Below, piece by piece: positions 6,677 through 13,443 of a stretch of DNA of 38,794 nt; positions within the stretch are counted from its first letter, which is position 1; every line of letters begins with the position of its first letter. The notes under the pieces were generated by a model. That model saw only the letters and a list, made by a program, of their open reading frames with translations, did no database searches and was not told where the DNA came from. This DNA is from a virus, in the IMG/VR virus record IMGVR_UViG_3300046506_000125, positions 1 to 38,794 of that record; one strand, given 5' to 3'. The translations under genes were made by a program, and so were the position numbers.

Positions 6677-7906
6677 ATGAAATTCGGAAGCGTTTGCAGT
6701 GGCATCGAAGCCGCAAGCGTCGCATGGCACGAGCTCGGATGGTGCGCGTCCTGGTTATCGGAAATCGAAGCCTTCCCGTCTGCCCTGCTCGCCCACCACT
6801 ACCCGAGCGTGCCGAACCTTGGCGACATGACGAAGATTGCGCGATCCGTGCTGACCGGCGAAACAGAAGCGCCTGACGCACTAGTCGGCGGCACGCCCTG
6901 CCAGGCGTTCAGTGTTGCGGGATTGCGCGAAGGTCTTGCAGACGAGCGCGGGCAACTAACAATAAGCTATGTGAGGCTTCTCGATGCAATTGACTATGTT
7001 CGCGGACGCGCAGGAAAGCCAGCAGCCGTCGCCGTGTGGGAAAACGTTCCGGGCGTCCTCAGTTCCAAAGACAACGCGTTTGGCTGCTTTCTTGGAGCAC
7101 TTGCCGGCGAAGATGTTGAACTCGTCCCGCCAGGGAAAAAATGGGCGAACGCTGGTTGTGTGTTTGGACCCTCGCGAACAGTCGCGTGGAGAATCCTCGA
7201 CGCCCAATATTTCGGAGTGGCCCAACGACGCCGCCGTGTGTTCGTTGTCGCAAGTGCTCGAAAAGACTTCAATCCCGTCGACGTACTTTTTGAGCGCGAC
7301 GGCGTGCGCCGGGATTCTGCGCCGAGCCGCCAAGCGGGGGAAGAAACTGCCGGAACCCTTGCATCGCGCACTGGCGCAGGCGGCTTCCCCGGAACCGACG
7401 AAGCATGCAGCGGATACCTCCAAGCCTTCGGGGGGGGCAACACTAGCGGAAGCATCGACGTCGCAACCTGCCTGACGACGAGCGGGCAACGGCTCGACTT
7501 CGATACGGAGACGTTTGCTCTCAATGCAAGGCAAGACCCAATTCATAGCCGTCATTACGTCGGCCCGTTGGATACGCGCGGCGACTCGCAAGCCGTTTGC
7601 GTCACTGGCGACATCACGCACACGTTGAAGGCCGAAGGATTTGACGCGAGCGAGGACGGAACGGGGCGCGGTCAACCGATCGTCAGCGAGGCGACGCGAG
7701 CCGTGCGCCGCCTGATGCCCGTCGAATGCGAGCGCCTTCAGGCGTTCCCGGATGGATACACGCAGGTTCCGGTGCGCGGCAAGCCCGCCGCAGACGGCCC
7801 GCGATACAAGGCGCTCGGCAACAGCATGTGCGTGAACGTGATGCGCTGGATTGGCGAACGCATCGAGCTCGTTGAATCAACACTCTCACAACAAAAAGCC
7901 GCATGA
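6677..7906 (+). CDS. DNA cytosine-C5 methyltransferase
   Basis: This 409-aa phage C5-methyltransferase should transfer a methyl group from SAM to cytosine in a specific DNA site. Motifs in order are: motif I FGSVCSGIEAASVAW at the N-terminus; motif IV GGTPCQAFSVAG with catalytic Cys75; motif VI WENVPG at 121-126; motif VIII QRRRRVFVVAS near 183; a variable target-recognition region around 210-350; and motif X ALGNSM near residue 380. The likely role is protection of phage DNA from host restriction. The region from 6984 to 7475 also encodes a plausible second protein in the +1 frame. The stop overlaps the rusA start (ATGA). Confidence 0.96.
   Translation: MKFGSVCSGIEAASVAWHELGWCASWLSEIEAFPSALLAHHYPSVPNLGDMTKIARSVLTGETEAPDALVGGTPCQAFSVAGLREGLADERGQLTISYVRLLDAIDYVRGRAGKPAAVAVWENVPGVLSSKDNAFGCFLGALAGEDVELVPPGKKWANAGCVFGPSRTVAWRILDAQYFGVAQRRRRVFVVASARKDFNPVDVLFERDGVRRDSAPSRQAGEETAGTLASRTGAGGFPGTDEACSGYLQAFGGGNTSGSIDVATCLTTSGQRLDFDTETFALNARQDPIHSRHYVGPLDTRGDSQAVCVTGDITHTLKAEGFDASEDGTGRGQPIVSEATRAVRRLMPVECERLQAFPDGYTQVPVRGKPAADGPRYKALGNSMCVNVMRWIGERIELVESTLSQQKAA
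6984..7475 (+). CDS. Nested protein in the +1 frame of the methyltransferase gene
   Basis: An open frame of 163 codons lies wholly inside the methyltransferase gene, one base out of frame. It starts at an ATG with GAGG seven bases upstream. The product begins MQLTMFADAQES and contains CSLSQVLEK, a YFLSATACAGILRRAAKRGK segment and LPEPLHRALA. The YFLS..AC.GILRRA.KRGK..LP pattern is, to my knowledge, shared by many phage proteins encoded next to or inside cytosine methyltransferases, so I regard this as real dual coding. The overlapped part of the methyltransferase is also conserved-looking (GPSRTVAWRILDAQYFG). The function is unknown. The family match is from memory. Confidence 0.6.
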   Translation: MQLTMFADAQESQQPSPCGKTFRASSVPKTTRLAAFLEHLPAKMLNSSRQGKNGRTLVVCLDPREQSRGESSTPNISEWPNDAAVCSLSQVLEKTSIPSTYFLSATACAGILRRAAKRGKKLPEPLHRALAQAASPEPTKHAADTSKPSGGATLAEASTSQPA

Positions 7907-8277
7907 CAGACCAATCATTATCCGGCGTCGCGCAGTTCCTGACGCTGCCCCTGCCGCCCTCCATCAACAACTACTGGCGCAAGTGCCCGCGCGGGATGTT
8001 CATTACGGCAGCCGGCAAAGACTTCCGCCAGAAGGTCGCCGAGATCGTCGCCGAGCACAACGCGATCAAGTTTGGCTCTGCGCGCCTGTTCATGGCCGTT
8101 CGCCTGTCGATGCGCGACCGACGCGCGGCCGATCTCGACAACCGTCTGAAGGCGCTAAACGACGCGCTGGAACATGCCGGCGTGTTCGATGACGACGAGC
8201 AGATCGACGAACTGCATGTGAAGCGCGGGCCGATCGTCAAAGGCGGCGAGTGCGTCGTCATGGTGATGGCGTCATGA
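7903..8277 (+). CDS. rusA: RusA family Holliday junction resolvase
   Basis: This 124-aa RusA-type endonuclease cuts four-way DNA junctions. It has PLPPSINNYWR near residue 16, AGKDFRQKV, then the catalytic acidic cluster RAADLDNRLKALNDALEH and FDDDEQIDEL, where the aspartates bind metal. The length is standard. It sits in a recombination cassette with ninB and a putative nuclease and should resolve junctions made by Erf-driven recombination. The ATG overlaps the methyltransferase stop. Confidence 0.94.
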   Translation: MTDQSLSGVAQFLTLPLPPSINNYWRKCPRGMFITAAGKDFRQKVAEIVAEHNAIKFGSARLFMAVRLSMRDRRAADLDNRLKALNDALEHAGVFDDDEQIDELHVKRGPIVKGGECVVMVMAS

Positions 8278-8690
8278 GCGATAAGGTCACGATCTTCCTC
8301 AATCGCACGAACCGCCGCATGGCAGCCGACGCGGTACACAGTCGTCCGGACGGACATGTGCTGATCCTTCAGGAATCGACGCGCAGCCTGCCGCAGAACG
8401 CCCTGCTGCATCACCTGTTCGGCATCGCCGCCAAGCACGCCACTTTCCAGAACCGTCGCCTAACCGCTCAACAGTGGAAGGTTCTTTTTGTGAGCGGCCA
8501 TGCGATCGCAACCGGCATCGGTGCGGACATGGTTCCGGGACTGGAAGGGGAGTTCGTGAATATCCGCGAATCGAGTGCGCAGATGGGCGTAAAGCGCATG
8601 AACAGCCTGATCGAGTACGTGACGGCATATCTGACTATCAACGGCATTCCCATGAGTGCCCCGCCAGGCTACGAGGAGTTGGCAGCATGA
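8274..8690 (+). CDS. ninB: NinB-like recombination protein
   Basis: This 138-aa protein resembles phage lambda NinB/Orf, a single-strand DNA-binding recombination mediator. It has RSLPQNALLHHLFGIAAKH, RLTAQQWKVLFVSGHAIAT, and near the C-terminus MGVKRMNSLIEYVTAYLTIN. Order and spacing fit the family (SL.QNA..H..F, W K.LFV, R.SS..M...M..LIEY). It starts at an ATGA overlap with rusA and ends at one with the next gene. Confidence 0.9.
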   Translation: MSDKVTIFLNRTNRRMAADAVHSRPDGHVLILQESTRSLPQNALLHHLFGIAAKHATFQNRRLTAQQWKVLFVSGHAIATGIGADMVPGLEGEFVNIRESSAQMGVKRMNSLIEYVTAYLTINGIPMSAPPGYEELAA

Positions 8691-9082
8691 GCAACACAGG
8701 ATGCAGTCTCAACCCCGAATCGAAGCGTTACGACAACTGGCGCACGATGCTTGATCTGCTGCAAAAGGGCATGACGGGAATCGACCTTGCCGACGTGATG
8801 GGGCTCCACCAGGATACCGTGCGCAGGGCTATGCGCGCGATGCACGCCGACGGCCTGATCCACATTGCCGGGTGGCATCACAAGATCAATGAAACCGGCC
8901 GCGTAATGGCTATCTGGAAGGCCGGCGAAGGCAAGGACAAGCCGAAGCCATCGAAGCGGACATGCGCCAAGATGCGACACGCTCGCCACTACGAGAAGAA
9001 CAAGGCCATCGAAAAAGCGCGACGTTGGGCTCAGTCGATGGCGGGTAATCCGTTTGCGCAGTTGATCCGGGCGACCGCATGA
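8687..9082 (+). CDS. HTH domain protein, 131 aa
   Basis: The N-terminal 60 residues form a probable winged helix-turn-helix: WRTMLDLLQKGMTGIDLADV, then GLHQDTVRRAMRAMHADGLI. The C-terminal half is very basic (SKRTCAKMRHARHYEKNKAI) and likely binds DNA. It could be a local regulator or a replication or recombination accessory. It overlaps both neighbours by ATGA, so it belongs to the same operon. Confidence 0.8.
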   Translation: MSNTGCSLNPESKRYDNWRTMLDLLQKGMTGIDLADVMGLHQDTVRRAMRAMHADGLIHIAGWHHKINETGRVMAIWKAGEGKDKPKPSKRTCAKMRHARHYEKNKAIEKARRWAQSMAGNPFAQLIRATA

Positions 9083-9372
9083 AGCGGCGAGCCACGAAGC
9101 GCGAGAGCGACTACATGGGGCGTGTCGCCGGCATGTCGTGCATCTGCTGCTACCTGCTCGACAGGAAGCAGGAGTCTAAGACCGACGTCCACCACATCAG
9201 AACGGGCCAAGGCGGCGCACAGCGGGCCGGAAACTTCCTTGTGCTTCCCCTCTGTCACGAAGACTGTCACCAAGGCCCGAATGGAATTCACGGCGATCAG
9301 ACGTATCTGCGCATCCTGAAATGCACTGAGCTTGATCTGCTGAACGCAACACTTGACCGCATGCACTCATGA
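9079..9372 (+). CDS. RecA-dependent-nuclease-like (Ref/HNH) protein
   Basis: This 97-aa protein is compatible with the Ref (P1 recombination enhancement) type of HNH nuclease. It has CICCYLL near residue 20, then DVHHIRTGQGGAQRAG, LVLPLCHEDCHQGPNG and IHGD. The His-His pair and the C..C....H pattern would form the metal site. P1 Ref is activated by RecA; whether this shorter protein is as well is unknown. It is coupled to the genes on both sides. Confidence 0.8.
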   Translation: MKRRATKRESDYMGRVAGMSCICCYLLDRKQESKTDVHHIRTGQGGAQRAGNFLVLPLCHEDCHQGPNGIHGDQTYLRILKCTELDLLNATLDRMHS

Positions 9373-9740
9373 AAAACACGATGAAACTTGGATCTTCGAC
9401 CGCGAAGACCGTACCGCAACAAGAGCTGATCGACGCCATGACGCCGGACACGATCTACAGCCAGGATCAGATCATGGACCTGTTGCCGTACCACCCTCGC
9501 GCCGCTGTGCGTGACACGCTGCATGTTCTCGTCGGCAAGGGCATCGTATGGCGCGAAGGGCGACGCAGCGGAAAGAGCGTGATCGTGCGATACAGCCTGC
9601 TCGAAGGTGATGCTTTACGGGAAGCAGTCGAGCGCAAGACGAAGCGCGCGGAGACGCCGGAATGGATGAAGGCGAATCTCACCGGATACGAAGCACCGAT
9701 GCGTCGACACTATGAACTTTGCATGACCGTGCGGAAATAG
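9369..9740 (+). CDS. Hypothetical protein with probable winged HTH, 123 aa
   Basis: Residues about 15-75 look like a winged helix: QQELIDAMTPDTIYSQDQIM, then HPRAAVRDTLHVLVGKGIVW and a basic wing (REGRRSGKSVIVRYSLL). The last part is charged and ends YELCMTVRK. No family is recognised. It ends this transcription block just before the promoter at 9753. Confidence 0.75.
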   Translation: MKNTMKLGSSTAKTVPQQELIDAMTPDTIYSQDQIMDLLPYHPRAAVRDTLHVLVGKGIVWREGRRSGKSVIVRYSLLEGDALREAVERKTKRAETPEWMKANLTGYEAPMRRHYELCMTVRK

Positions 9741-9752
9741 TTGTTTTAGCAC

Positions 9753-9781
9753 TTGCCAAAGCGATGCCGTATAAGTATTAT
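9753..9781 (+). promoter_or_regulatory. Promoter TTGCCA-N17-TATTAT
   Basis: TTGCCA (9753-9758) and TATTAT (9776-9781) are separated by 17 bases, a very good sigma-70 type promoter 45 bases before the ATG at 9826. The spacer holds ATGCCGTATAA (9764-9774), an inverted copy of the operator-like word found at 1646, 5782 and 38067. A repressor could bind between -35 and -10. Confidence 0.75.
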
Positions 9782-9825
9782 TGACACAAATAAAGCAGCA
9801 CTACAACAACCAACGGAAGGAAGCC

Positions 9826-10128
9826 ATGACTATAAACAGATGGATGGTTGCGGCACTCGCCGCGCGCTTATTACGTCGCGTTCGATGGAAGCACGATCAC
9901 GAACTGCGCGGCGCCTGGCTGTCGCGCTTAAAAGAGCGCGGAGAGATGAACCACCCGACACGAAAGGACGCGAAGCAGACGCTCGAAAGCATGTGCCTCG
10001 CGATCAAGCCGACAGCACAGCAGGTTCAAGCAGCGTGCGCGGCATTTGCCTCGCTGATTGCATTTAGCTGTAGCGAGCCCGTAGAGATCAAGATCGGCAC
10101 CGTGCTGATCGCAAGGAGCGAGAAGTGA
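9826..10128 (+). CDS. Hypothetical protein, 100 aa
   Basis: I do not recognise this protein. A basic N-terminal helix (WMVAALAARLLRRVRWKHDH) is followed by a helical middle, and AFASLIAFSCSEPVEIKIGT near the end may be hydrophobic enough to pack against a membrane. It is the first gene behind the 9753 promoter, with a strong GGAAGGAAG site. The stop overlaps the GTG of the next gene. Confidence 0.65.
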   Translation: MTINRWMVAALAARLLRRVRWKHDHELRGAWLSRLKERGEMNHPTRKDAKQTLESMCLAIKPTAQQVQAACAAFASLIAFSCSEPVEIKIGTVLIARSEK

Positions 10129-10607
10129 TCAATGACAAACGCGCGGCAGACGACGCGGGGCGGGAAGCGTTCGAGGCGTGGGAATCTTACTTGAAGGAGC
10201 AAAAGCAAATTATCGGCATGCCCGGACTGATGGCTCGGCCGTCTTTCTTGGCTGGCTACCGAGCCGCGCTGTCGTCCCGCGCCGATGGCGGAAAGGATTC
10301 GAGTGATGCGCACCGACTGAAGGTTGCAAATGACTGCTGCGATCGACTGATGCAAGCCTGCTCAGATGCGGGTTGCCATGACGGCGTTCGCATGGATGAC
10401 TGGATTCGGGCGAATGTGCGAGCCGATGGCGGCAAGGATTCGAGCGATGCGCGTGATGCGGAGCGGTATCGGCGAATCAGGCTTGGGCTGTCCGATGTGC
10501 ACGGCGATGTATATGCGATGGTATTTGCTGGCGATGGAGACTATCCGGAAGACGGCGATGACTTGGATCGCATCGTGGACGCCGCCATTGCCAGGGAGAA
10601 AAAATGA
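10125..10607 (+). CDS. Repeat-sharing hypothetical protein A, 160 aa
   Basis: A GTG start at 10125 overlaps the previous stop (GTGA) behind GGAGCG. The protein begins as a helical domain (DAGREAFEAWESYLKEQKQ) and then carries two copies of ADGGKDSSDA, the second followed by RDAERYRRIR. The same block is found in the next two genes at DNA level. The C-terminus is acidic with DRIVDAAIAREKK. This mosaic type is common in Burkholderia and Pseudomonas phages. The function is unknown. Confidence 0.7.
   Translation: MINDKRAADDAGREAFEAWESYLKEQKQIIGMPGLMARPSFLAGYRAALSSRADGGKDSSDAHRLKVANDCCDRLMQACSDAGCHDGVRMDDWIRANVRADGGKDSSDARDAERYRRIRLGLSDVHGDVYAMVFAGDGDYPEDGDDLDRIVDAAIAREKK
10422..10472 (+). repeat. 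51-bp repeat, copy 1 (ADGGKDSSDARDAERYR block)
   Basis: This 51-base stretch differs at a single base from 10730-10780 in the next gene. A shorter, more diverged copy (first 30 bases) lies at 10281-10310, and a stub (the first 17 bases) at 11035. All copies encode the same peptide frame, so they are likely sites of recombination between members of the gene family. Confidence 0.85.
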
Positions 10608-10924
10608 AAGATCGAATCGAAAGCCTGATCGGCGGTCTGGAGAATTGCATCGAGAACGCGAAACTTCGCGGCGATGCTTACGATGTTGGCTACATGAGTG
10701 CGATGGTCACTGAAGCCCGCGCCCTTCTAGCCGATGGCGGCAAGGATTCGAGCGATGCGCGGGATGCGGAGCGGTATCGGTGGTTGCGCGACCAGAATGC
10801 GAATTCTTCCGGCGCATTCGCCGTCATAGAGGACGACGGCGGTTTTTCAAGTTGGGATGCATGTTGGGTCGGCGAGGAATTGGACGACGCCATCGACGCC
10901 GCCATTGCAGGAGAGAAGAAATGA
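10604..10924 (+). CDS. Repeat-sharing hypothetical protein B, 106 aa
   Basis: This protein starts with a helical region (MKDRIESLIGGLENCIENAK and RGDAYDVGYMSAMV), continues with the shared ADGGKDSSDARDAERYRWLR block and ends in DDAIDAAIAGEKK, the same tail as protein A. It looks like a differently assembled member of the same family. The ATG overlaps the previous stop. Confidence 0.7.
   Translation: MKDRIESLIGGLENCIENAKLRGDAYDVGYMSAMVTEARALLADGGKDSSDARDAERYRWLRDQNANSSGAFAVIEDDGGFSSWDACWVGEELDDAIDAAIAGEKK
10730..10780 (+). repeat. 51-bp repeat, copy 2
   Basis: Second copy of the 51-base block described at 10422-10472, with one base difference (CGG for CGT). It is read in the same frame in its own gene. 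Confidence 0.85.
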
Positions 10925-11700
10925 CTGCACGCGAAATCATCAGCAATCTAGTGCTCGCTCTCACTGCGCGCCAGAAAGGGAACGTCGCCCGCGATGAAGG
11001 CGCGTATATCGATGAAGCCCGGACCTTCTGGCTTGCCGATGGCGGCAAGGGTGAGGCGGTGGCGTGGCAATGGAGAGACGAAGTGACACAGAACTGGCAT
11101 ACGCAAGCGCACAAACCGAACTTTGCGGATAGCACGCCGGTTCGCCCGCTCTACACCGCCCCGCAAGCCGAGTGCGCACCGCGCGAGGCGAACGAATCCG
11201 CATATCAGCGCGGCTATCTCGACGGTATGGCGAAAGGGAAGCATGACGCGCAGATCGACGCTGCCGAGTGCGCACCGCGTGAGGCGCAGCCGGATGCAGA
11301 CTATCTCAATTGGGTTTCAAAGTTCTTAAGCGCCGCACAGGCCGAAGAAGTGCGCGGAATTGCAAAACGCATCGCCGCCCCTACGCCTGAGCGTGCGGAC
11401 GCCGACACAGCGGGGGCGAAGCGGTTCAAGCGCTACGACTGGAACGGGCAAGAGAACGAGTACGGCGCACTGGTTTTCTTCGCCGATGTGCTTGAGGCGC
11501 TTTCAATTGTTGATGAAATCGCAGCGGGCGCGAGTCAGGAGCATGCGGACGCCGGGAAGGATGCGGCGCTGACAGATGAGCAACTTAAGGCGCTATCCGA
11601 ATTCATATTCCGCAACATGGGCAGTCCGAGTGATTGGACGGGATTCGACTTTAACGGAGCGCGCCGCGCAATCCTAGCCGCGAACAAGGAGCCGAAGTAA
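10921..11700 (+). CDS. Repeat-sharing hypothetical protein C, 259 aa
   Basis: The largest of the mosaic group. It has an N-terminal helical part ending in a shortened ADGGKGEA block, then GEAVAWQWRDEV and PVRPLYTAPQAE, a module common in phage proteins. ESAYQRGYLDGMAKGKHDAQ near residue 92 is nearly identical to part of the protein at 35921. The AECAPREA tag occurs twice. The C-terminus holds LTDEQLKALSEFIFRNMG. The architecture suggests shuffled modules, and the function is unknown. Confidence 0.7.
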   Translation: MTAREIISNLVLALTARQKGNVARDEGAYIDEARTFWLADGGKGEAVAWQWRDEVTQNWHTQAHKPNFADSTPVRPLYTAPQAECAPREANESAYQRGYLDGMAKGKHDAQIDAAECAPREAQPDADYLNWVSKFLSAAQAEEVRGIAKRIAAPTPERADADTAGAKRFKRYDWNGQENEYGALVFFADVLEALSIVDEIAAGASQEHADAGKDAALTDEQLKALSEFIFRNMGSPSDWTGFDFNGARRAILAANKEPK

Positions 11701-12209
11701 TGCCGAGTAGCAAGAAACCTCGCAAGCCACGCAAGTTACGCGAGGTCAAGAACCACATCATGTACCTGAAAAACGCCGACGAGCCGATGCAGGGGGAAGA
11801 GCGGCTCGAAGTGCTGACATCGGTTCACATGGCCGCCCTCTCCTTCTCGCGCGGGACGGCGACCAAGGCGGAATGGGACACGATCGTAATCGGCATGAAC
11901 ATTGCCATCGTACTGTGTGAAAGCGCGGGCAATGGCGAGATCGGCCTGCGTGCGCTGTACGATGCTCAGAACGCCATGATTGAAGTAGCCGAGCGGTTCC
12001 ATGTGCGCGACAGTTTCGTGCTGACTGGCGACGAGCTGCGGGCGTTGAATGGCGGGATTCACGTATTCGAGGCGCTTGTCGATACCGTGAGCCGGCGCCA
12101 GTACACGCGAGCGTGCGCCGAATATACGAAGCGGCTCCATGCCGGGAAGGCTGTACAGATACGCAAGGGGAAGGCGACGGAGCGGTTTGAACTGAGGCAG
12201 GCGGCGTAA
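11700..12209 (+). CDS. Hypothetical protein, 169 aa
   Basis: This has a very basic N-terminus (MPSSKKPRKPRKLREVKNHI), then a helical body (AALSFSRGTATKAEWDTIVI, NIAIVLCESAGNGEIGLRAL) and a basic tail. Similar proteins occur in many proteobacterial phages without a known function. It starts at a TAATG overlap, and it is the last gene of the mosaic operon before the repeat at 12211. Confidence 0.75.
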   Translation: MPSSKKPRKPRKLREVKNHIMYLKNADEPMQGEERLEVLTSVHMAALSFSRGTATKAEWDTIVIGMNIAIVLCESAGNGEIGLRALYDAQNAMIEVAERFHVRDSFVLTGDELRALNGGIHVFEALVDTVSRRQYTRACAEYTKRLHAGKAVQIRKGKATERFELRQAA

Positions 12210-12210
12210 G

Positions 12211-12245
12211 CAAGGAAGGAACCAAGGAAGGTTGGAACCTTGGTT
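12211..12245 (+). repeat. AAGGAAGGAACCAAGG repeat, outer copy
   Basis: Contains CAAGGAAGGAACCAAGGAAG followed by an inverted AACCTTGGTT, so AACCAAGG and CCTTGGTT can pair across ten bases. The same GGAACCAAGGAAGG-type words lie before parA (12466-12487) and inside the next gene (13178-13232). The cluster around parA suggests sites for its DNA-binding partner. Confidence 0.6.
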
Positions 12246-12264
12246 ATCCGAGGACGGTGCACTG

Positions 12265-12414
12265 TAAAAATGAAAAAGCCCGCTCGAAAGCGGGCTTTAA
12301 GAAGAATGCTGGGCCTCTTGGGTATGTCCACCTTTGGCGGAGGCCAGCTCATAAAAACATGAGTTGGCGGCATGGGCGCTACCTCCTGAGAGGACACCAG
12401 CGTATGCGCTCCAC
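12265..12414 (-). ncRNA. Putative structured antisense RNA (possibly C4-like)
   Basis: On the minus strand a perfect -10 TATAAT (12426-12421) is followed by about 115 bases of strongly pairing sequence and then a good terminator (12298-12275 with a T-rich tail). Pairing elements include CCTC/GAGG near 12385, CTCAT/ATGAG around a T-rich loop at 12350-12362, and GGCCTC/GAGGCC at 12312-12344. No supported protein covers it. C4-type antisense RNAs control immunity in P1-like phage-plasmids, and the overall appearance reminds me of them, but this is unverified. No clear -35 is visible. Confidence 0.4.
12275..12298 (-). terminator. Rho-independent terminator (best on minus strand)
   Basis: AAAGCCCGCT (12275-12284) pairs perfectly with AGCGGGCTTT (12289-12298) around a CGAA loop. 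Read on the minus strand it is followed by TTCATTTTT. On the plus strand only three T residues follow, so it may stop the early operon weakly and the antisense transcript strongly. Confidence 0.7.
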
Positions 12415-12429
12415 GAAGAAATTATACCG

Positions 12430-12484
12430 CCAAGTTTCCTTGATTGGTTTATTCTTTCCAAGATAACAAGGAAGGAAGGAACCA
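12430..12484 (+). promoter_or_regulatory. parA promoter/operator region
   Basis: CAAGTTTCCTTGATTGG is a diverged inverted form of the CCAAGGAA words, and AACAAGGAAGGAAGGAACCA at 12466 repeats them directly and doubles as the ribosome site of parA. TTGATT (12440-12445) with GATAAC sixteen bases later is a weak promoter candidate. The layout suggests autoregulation of the partition cassette. Confidence 0.45.
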
Positions 12485-13129
12485 ATGAAAACCCTCGTGT
12501 TTTCCTGCCTGAAAGGCGGGAGCGGAAAGACGACGCACAGCGCACACGTCGCCGTGGCGCTTGAACTGATGGGGAAGGGGCCAGTCGTCACGATGGATCT
12601 CGACCCGCAAGGATCGTTTTCCGCTTGGTGGAATGACCGGCAGGCCGCGACGCCAGCGTTCGCCAAGGTCAAGGATGCGAAGCACCTACCAGCGAAGCAT
12701 GCCGAGCTGGCAAGCGCCGGGTTCGAGTGGTGCATCATCGACACACCGCCGCAGGACCATGAGATCAACCGCACGGCGATCCGGCTGGCCGATCTCGTCA
12801 TTATTCCGGCCAAGCATTCGCCGCACGACATCCGGGCCGCAGAAAGCACGGTCGATCTGTGCGAGCAGGAGGGGAAGAAGTTCTATTTTCTGCTCAACGA
12901 GACGAACGGGAAGGCCGTTACGCTATCGGCAACGCGAAAGCTGGCGTCGATGGGGCCGGTTATCCCGCACGCCGTGCCGAAGCTGAACGGCTATTGGGAG
13001 TCGATGATCCCCGGCCTGACGTTTCAGGAAACGAGCCAAGGGACCGGCGCAATCATCATCGACAATGTTGCGAGCTTCCTTGTTGGACTGTTCGATAAGC
13101 CAGCGAAGAAGGAGAAAGCCCATGTCTAA
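12485..13129 (+). CDS. parA: ParA-type partition ATPase
   Basis: This 214-aa member of the ParA/MinD ATPase family carries the deviant Walker A KGGSGKTT at residues 10-17 with the signature lysine, DLDPQGS at 38-44 and IIDTPPQ near 82-88. It has no N-terminal HTH extension, so it is a short, type Ib-like ParA. Such ATPases segregate low-copy plasmids by moving centromere-bound partner complexes over the nucleoid. In a phage this implies that the prophage lives as a plasmid. A small DNA-binding-like gene overlaps its end, and similar repeats flank it, as expected for a partition cassette. Confidence 0.93.
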   Translation: MKTLVFSCLKGGSGKTTHSAHVAVALELMGKGPVVTMDLDPQGSFSAWWNDRQAATPAFAKVKDAKHLPAKHAELASAGFEWCIIDTPPQDHEINRTAIRLADLVIIPAKHSPHDIRAAESTVDLCEQEGKKFYFLLNETNGKAVTLSATRKLASMGPVIPHAVPKLNGYWESMIPGLTFQETSQGTGAIIIDNVASFLVGLFDKPAKKEKAHV

Positions 13130-13442
13130 GGCGACGCTCGATATGGTTGTGACGAAGAAAGGGGCTGCGGCGCCGGCAACCTTGGAAGGAAGCAACCAAG
13201 GAACCAAGGAACCAAGGAAGGAAGCAACCAAGCAAGAACCTGAGAGAGAGGCGAGAAAACGCCCGTGGGACGGCCAAGACGATGTGATAAAGGCCAATTA
13301 TGAAGTGCCGCGCCGGATTCAGACGAAACTCCACACCCTCAAGACATGGGGGAGGATCGAAAACCTAAAGGGGTTCGTGTCTGAGGCGCTTGAGAAGGCG
13401 CTAGACAGGGAGATTGCGGCAGCAGAGAAGGAGGGGTACTGA
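13122..13442 (+). CDS. Putative ParB-like partition partner (RHH-like)
   Basis: This 106-aa protein overlaps the end of parA by eight bases and has AAGGAG upstream. Residues about 15-50 are charged and disordered, which is typical of arms that stimulate ParA. The C-terminal half (NYEVPRRIQTKLHTLKTWGR and GFVSEALEKALDREIAAAEK) resembles a ribbon-helix-helix fold, a strand followed by two helices. Type Ib partition systems use such small dimers to bind the centromere and the operator. Function is inferred from order and size. The repeat cluster 13178-13232 lies inside its coding sequence. Confidence 0.65.
   Translation: MSKATLDMVVTKKGAAAPATLEGSNQGTKEPRKEATKQEPEREARKRPWDGQDDVIKANYEVPRRIQTKLHTLKTWGRIENLKGFVSEALEKALDREIAAAEKEGY
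13178..13232 (+). repeat. AAGGAAGCAACCAAG / GGAACCAAGG repeats inside the partner gene
   Basis: GGAAGGAAGCAACCAAG occurs at 13184-13200 and again at 13216-13232, with GAACCAAGGAACCAAG between. The 32-base spacing is not a multiple of three, so the two copies are read in different frames. This points to selection on DNA, for example as a protein-binding site. Confidence 0.7.
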
Positions 13443-13443
13443 A

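Noticed and set aside
12059-12397. 112-aa minus-strand frame across the parA upstream region
   Set aside because: It runs through a terminator hairpin and the 3' end of a plus-strand gene. I treat the pairing region as possible RNA instead.
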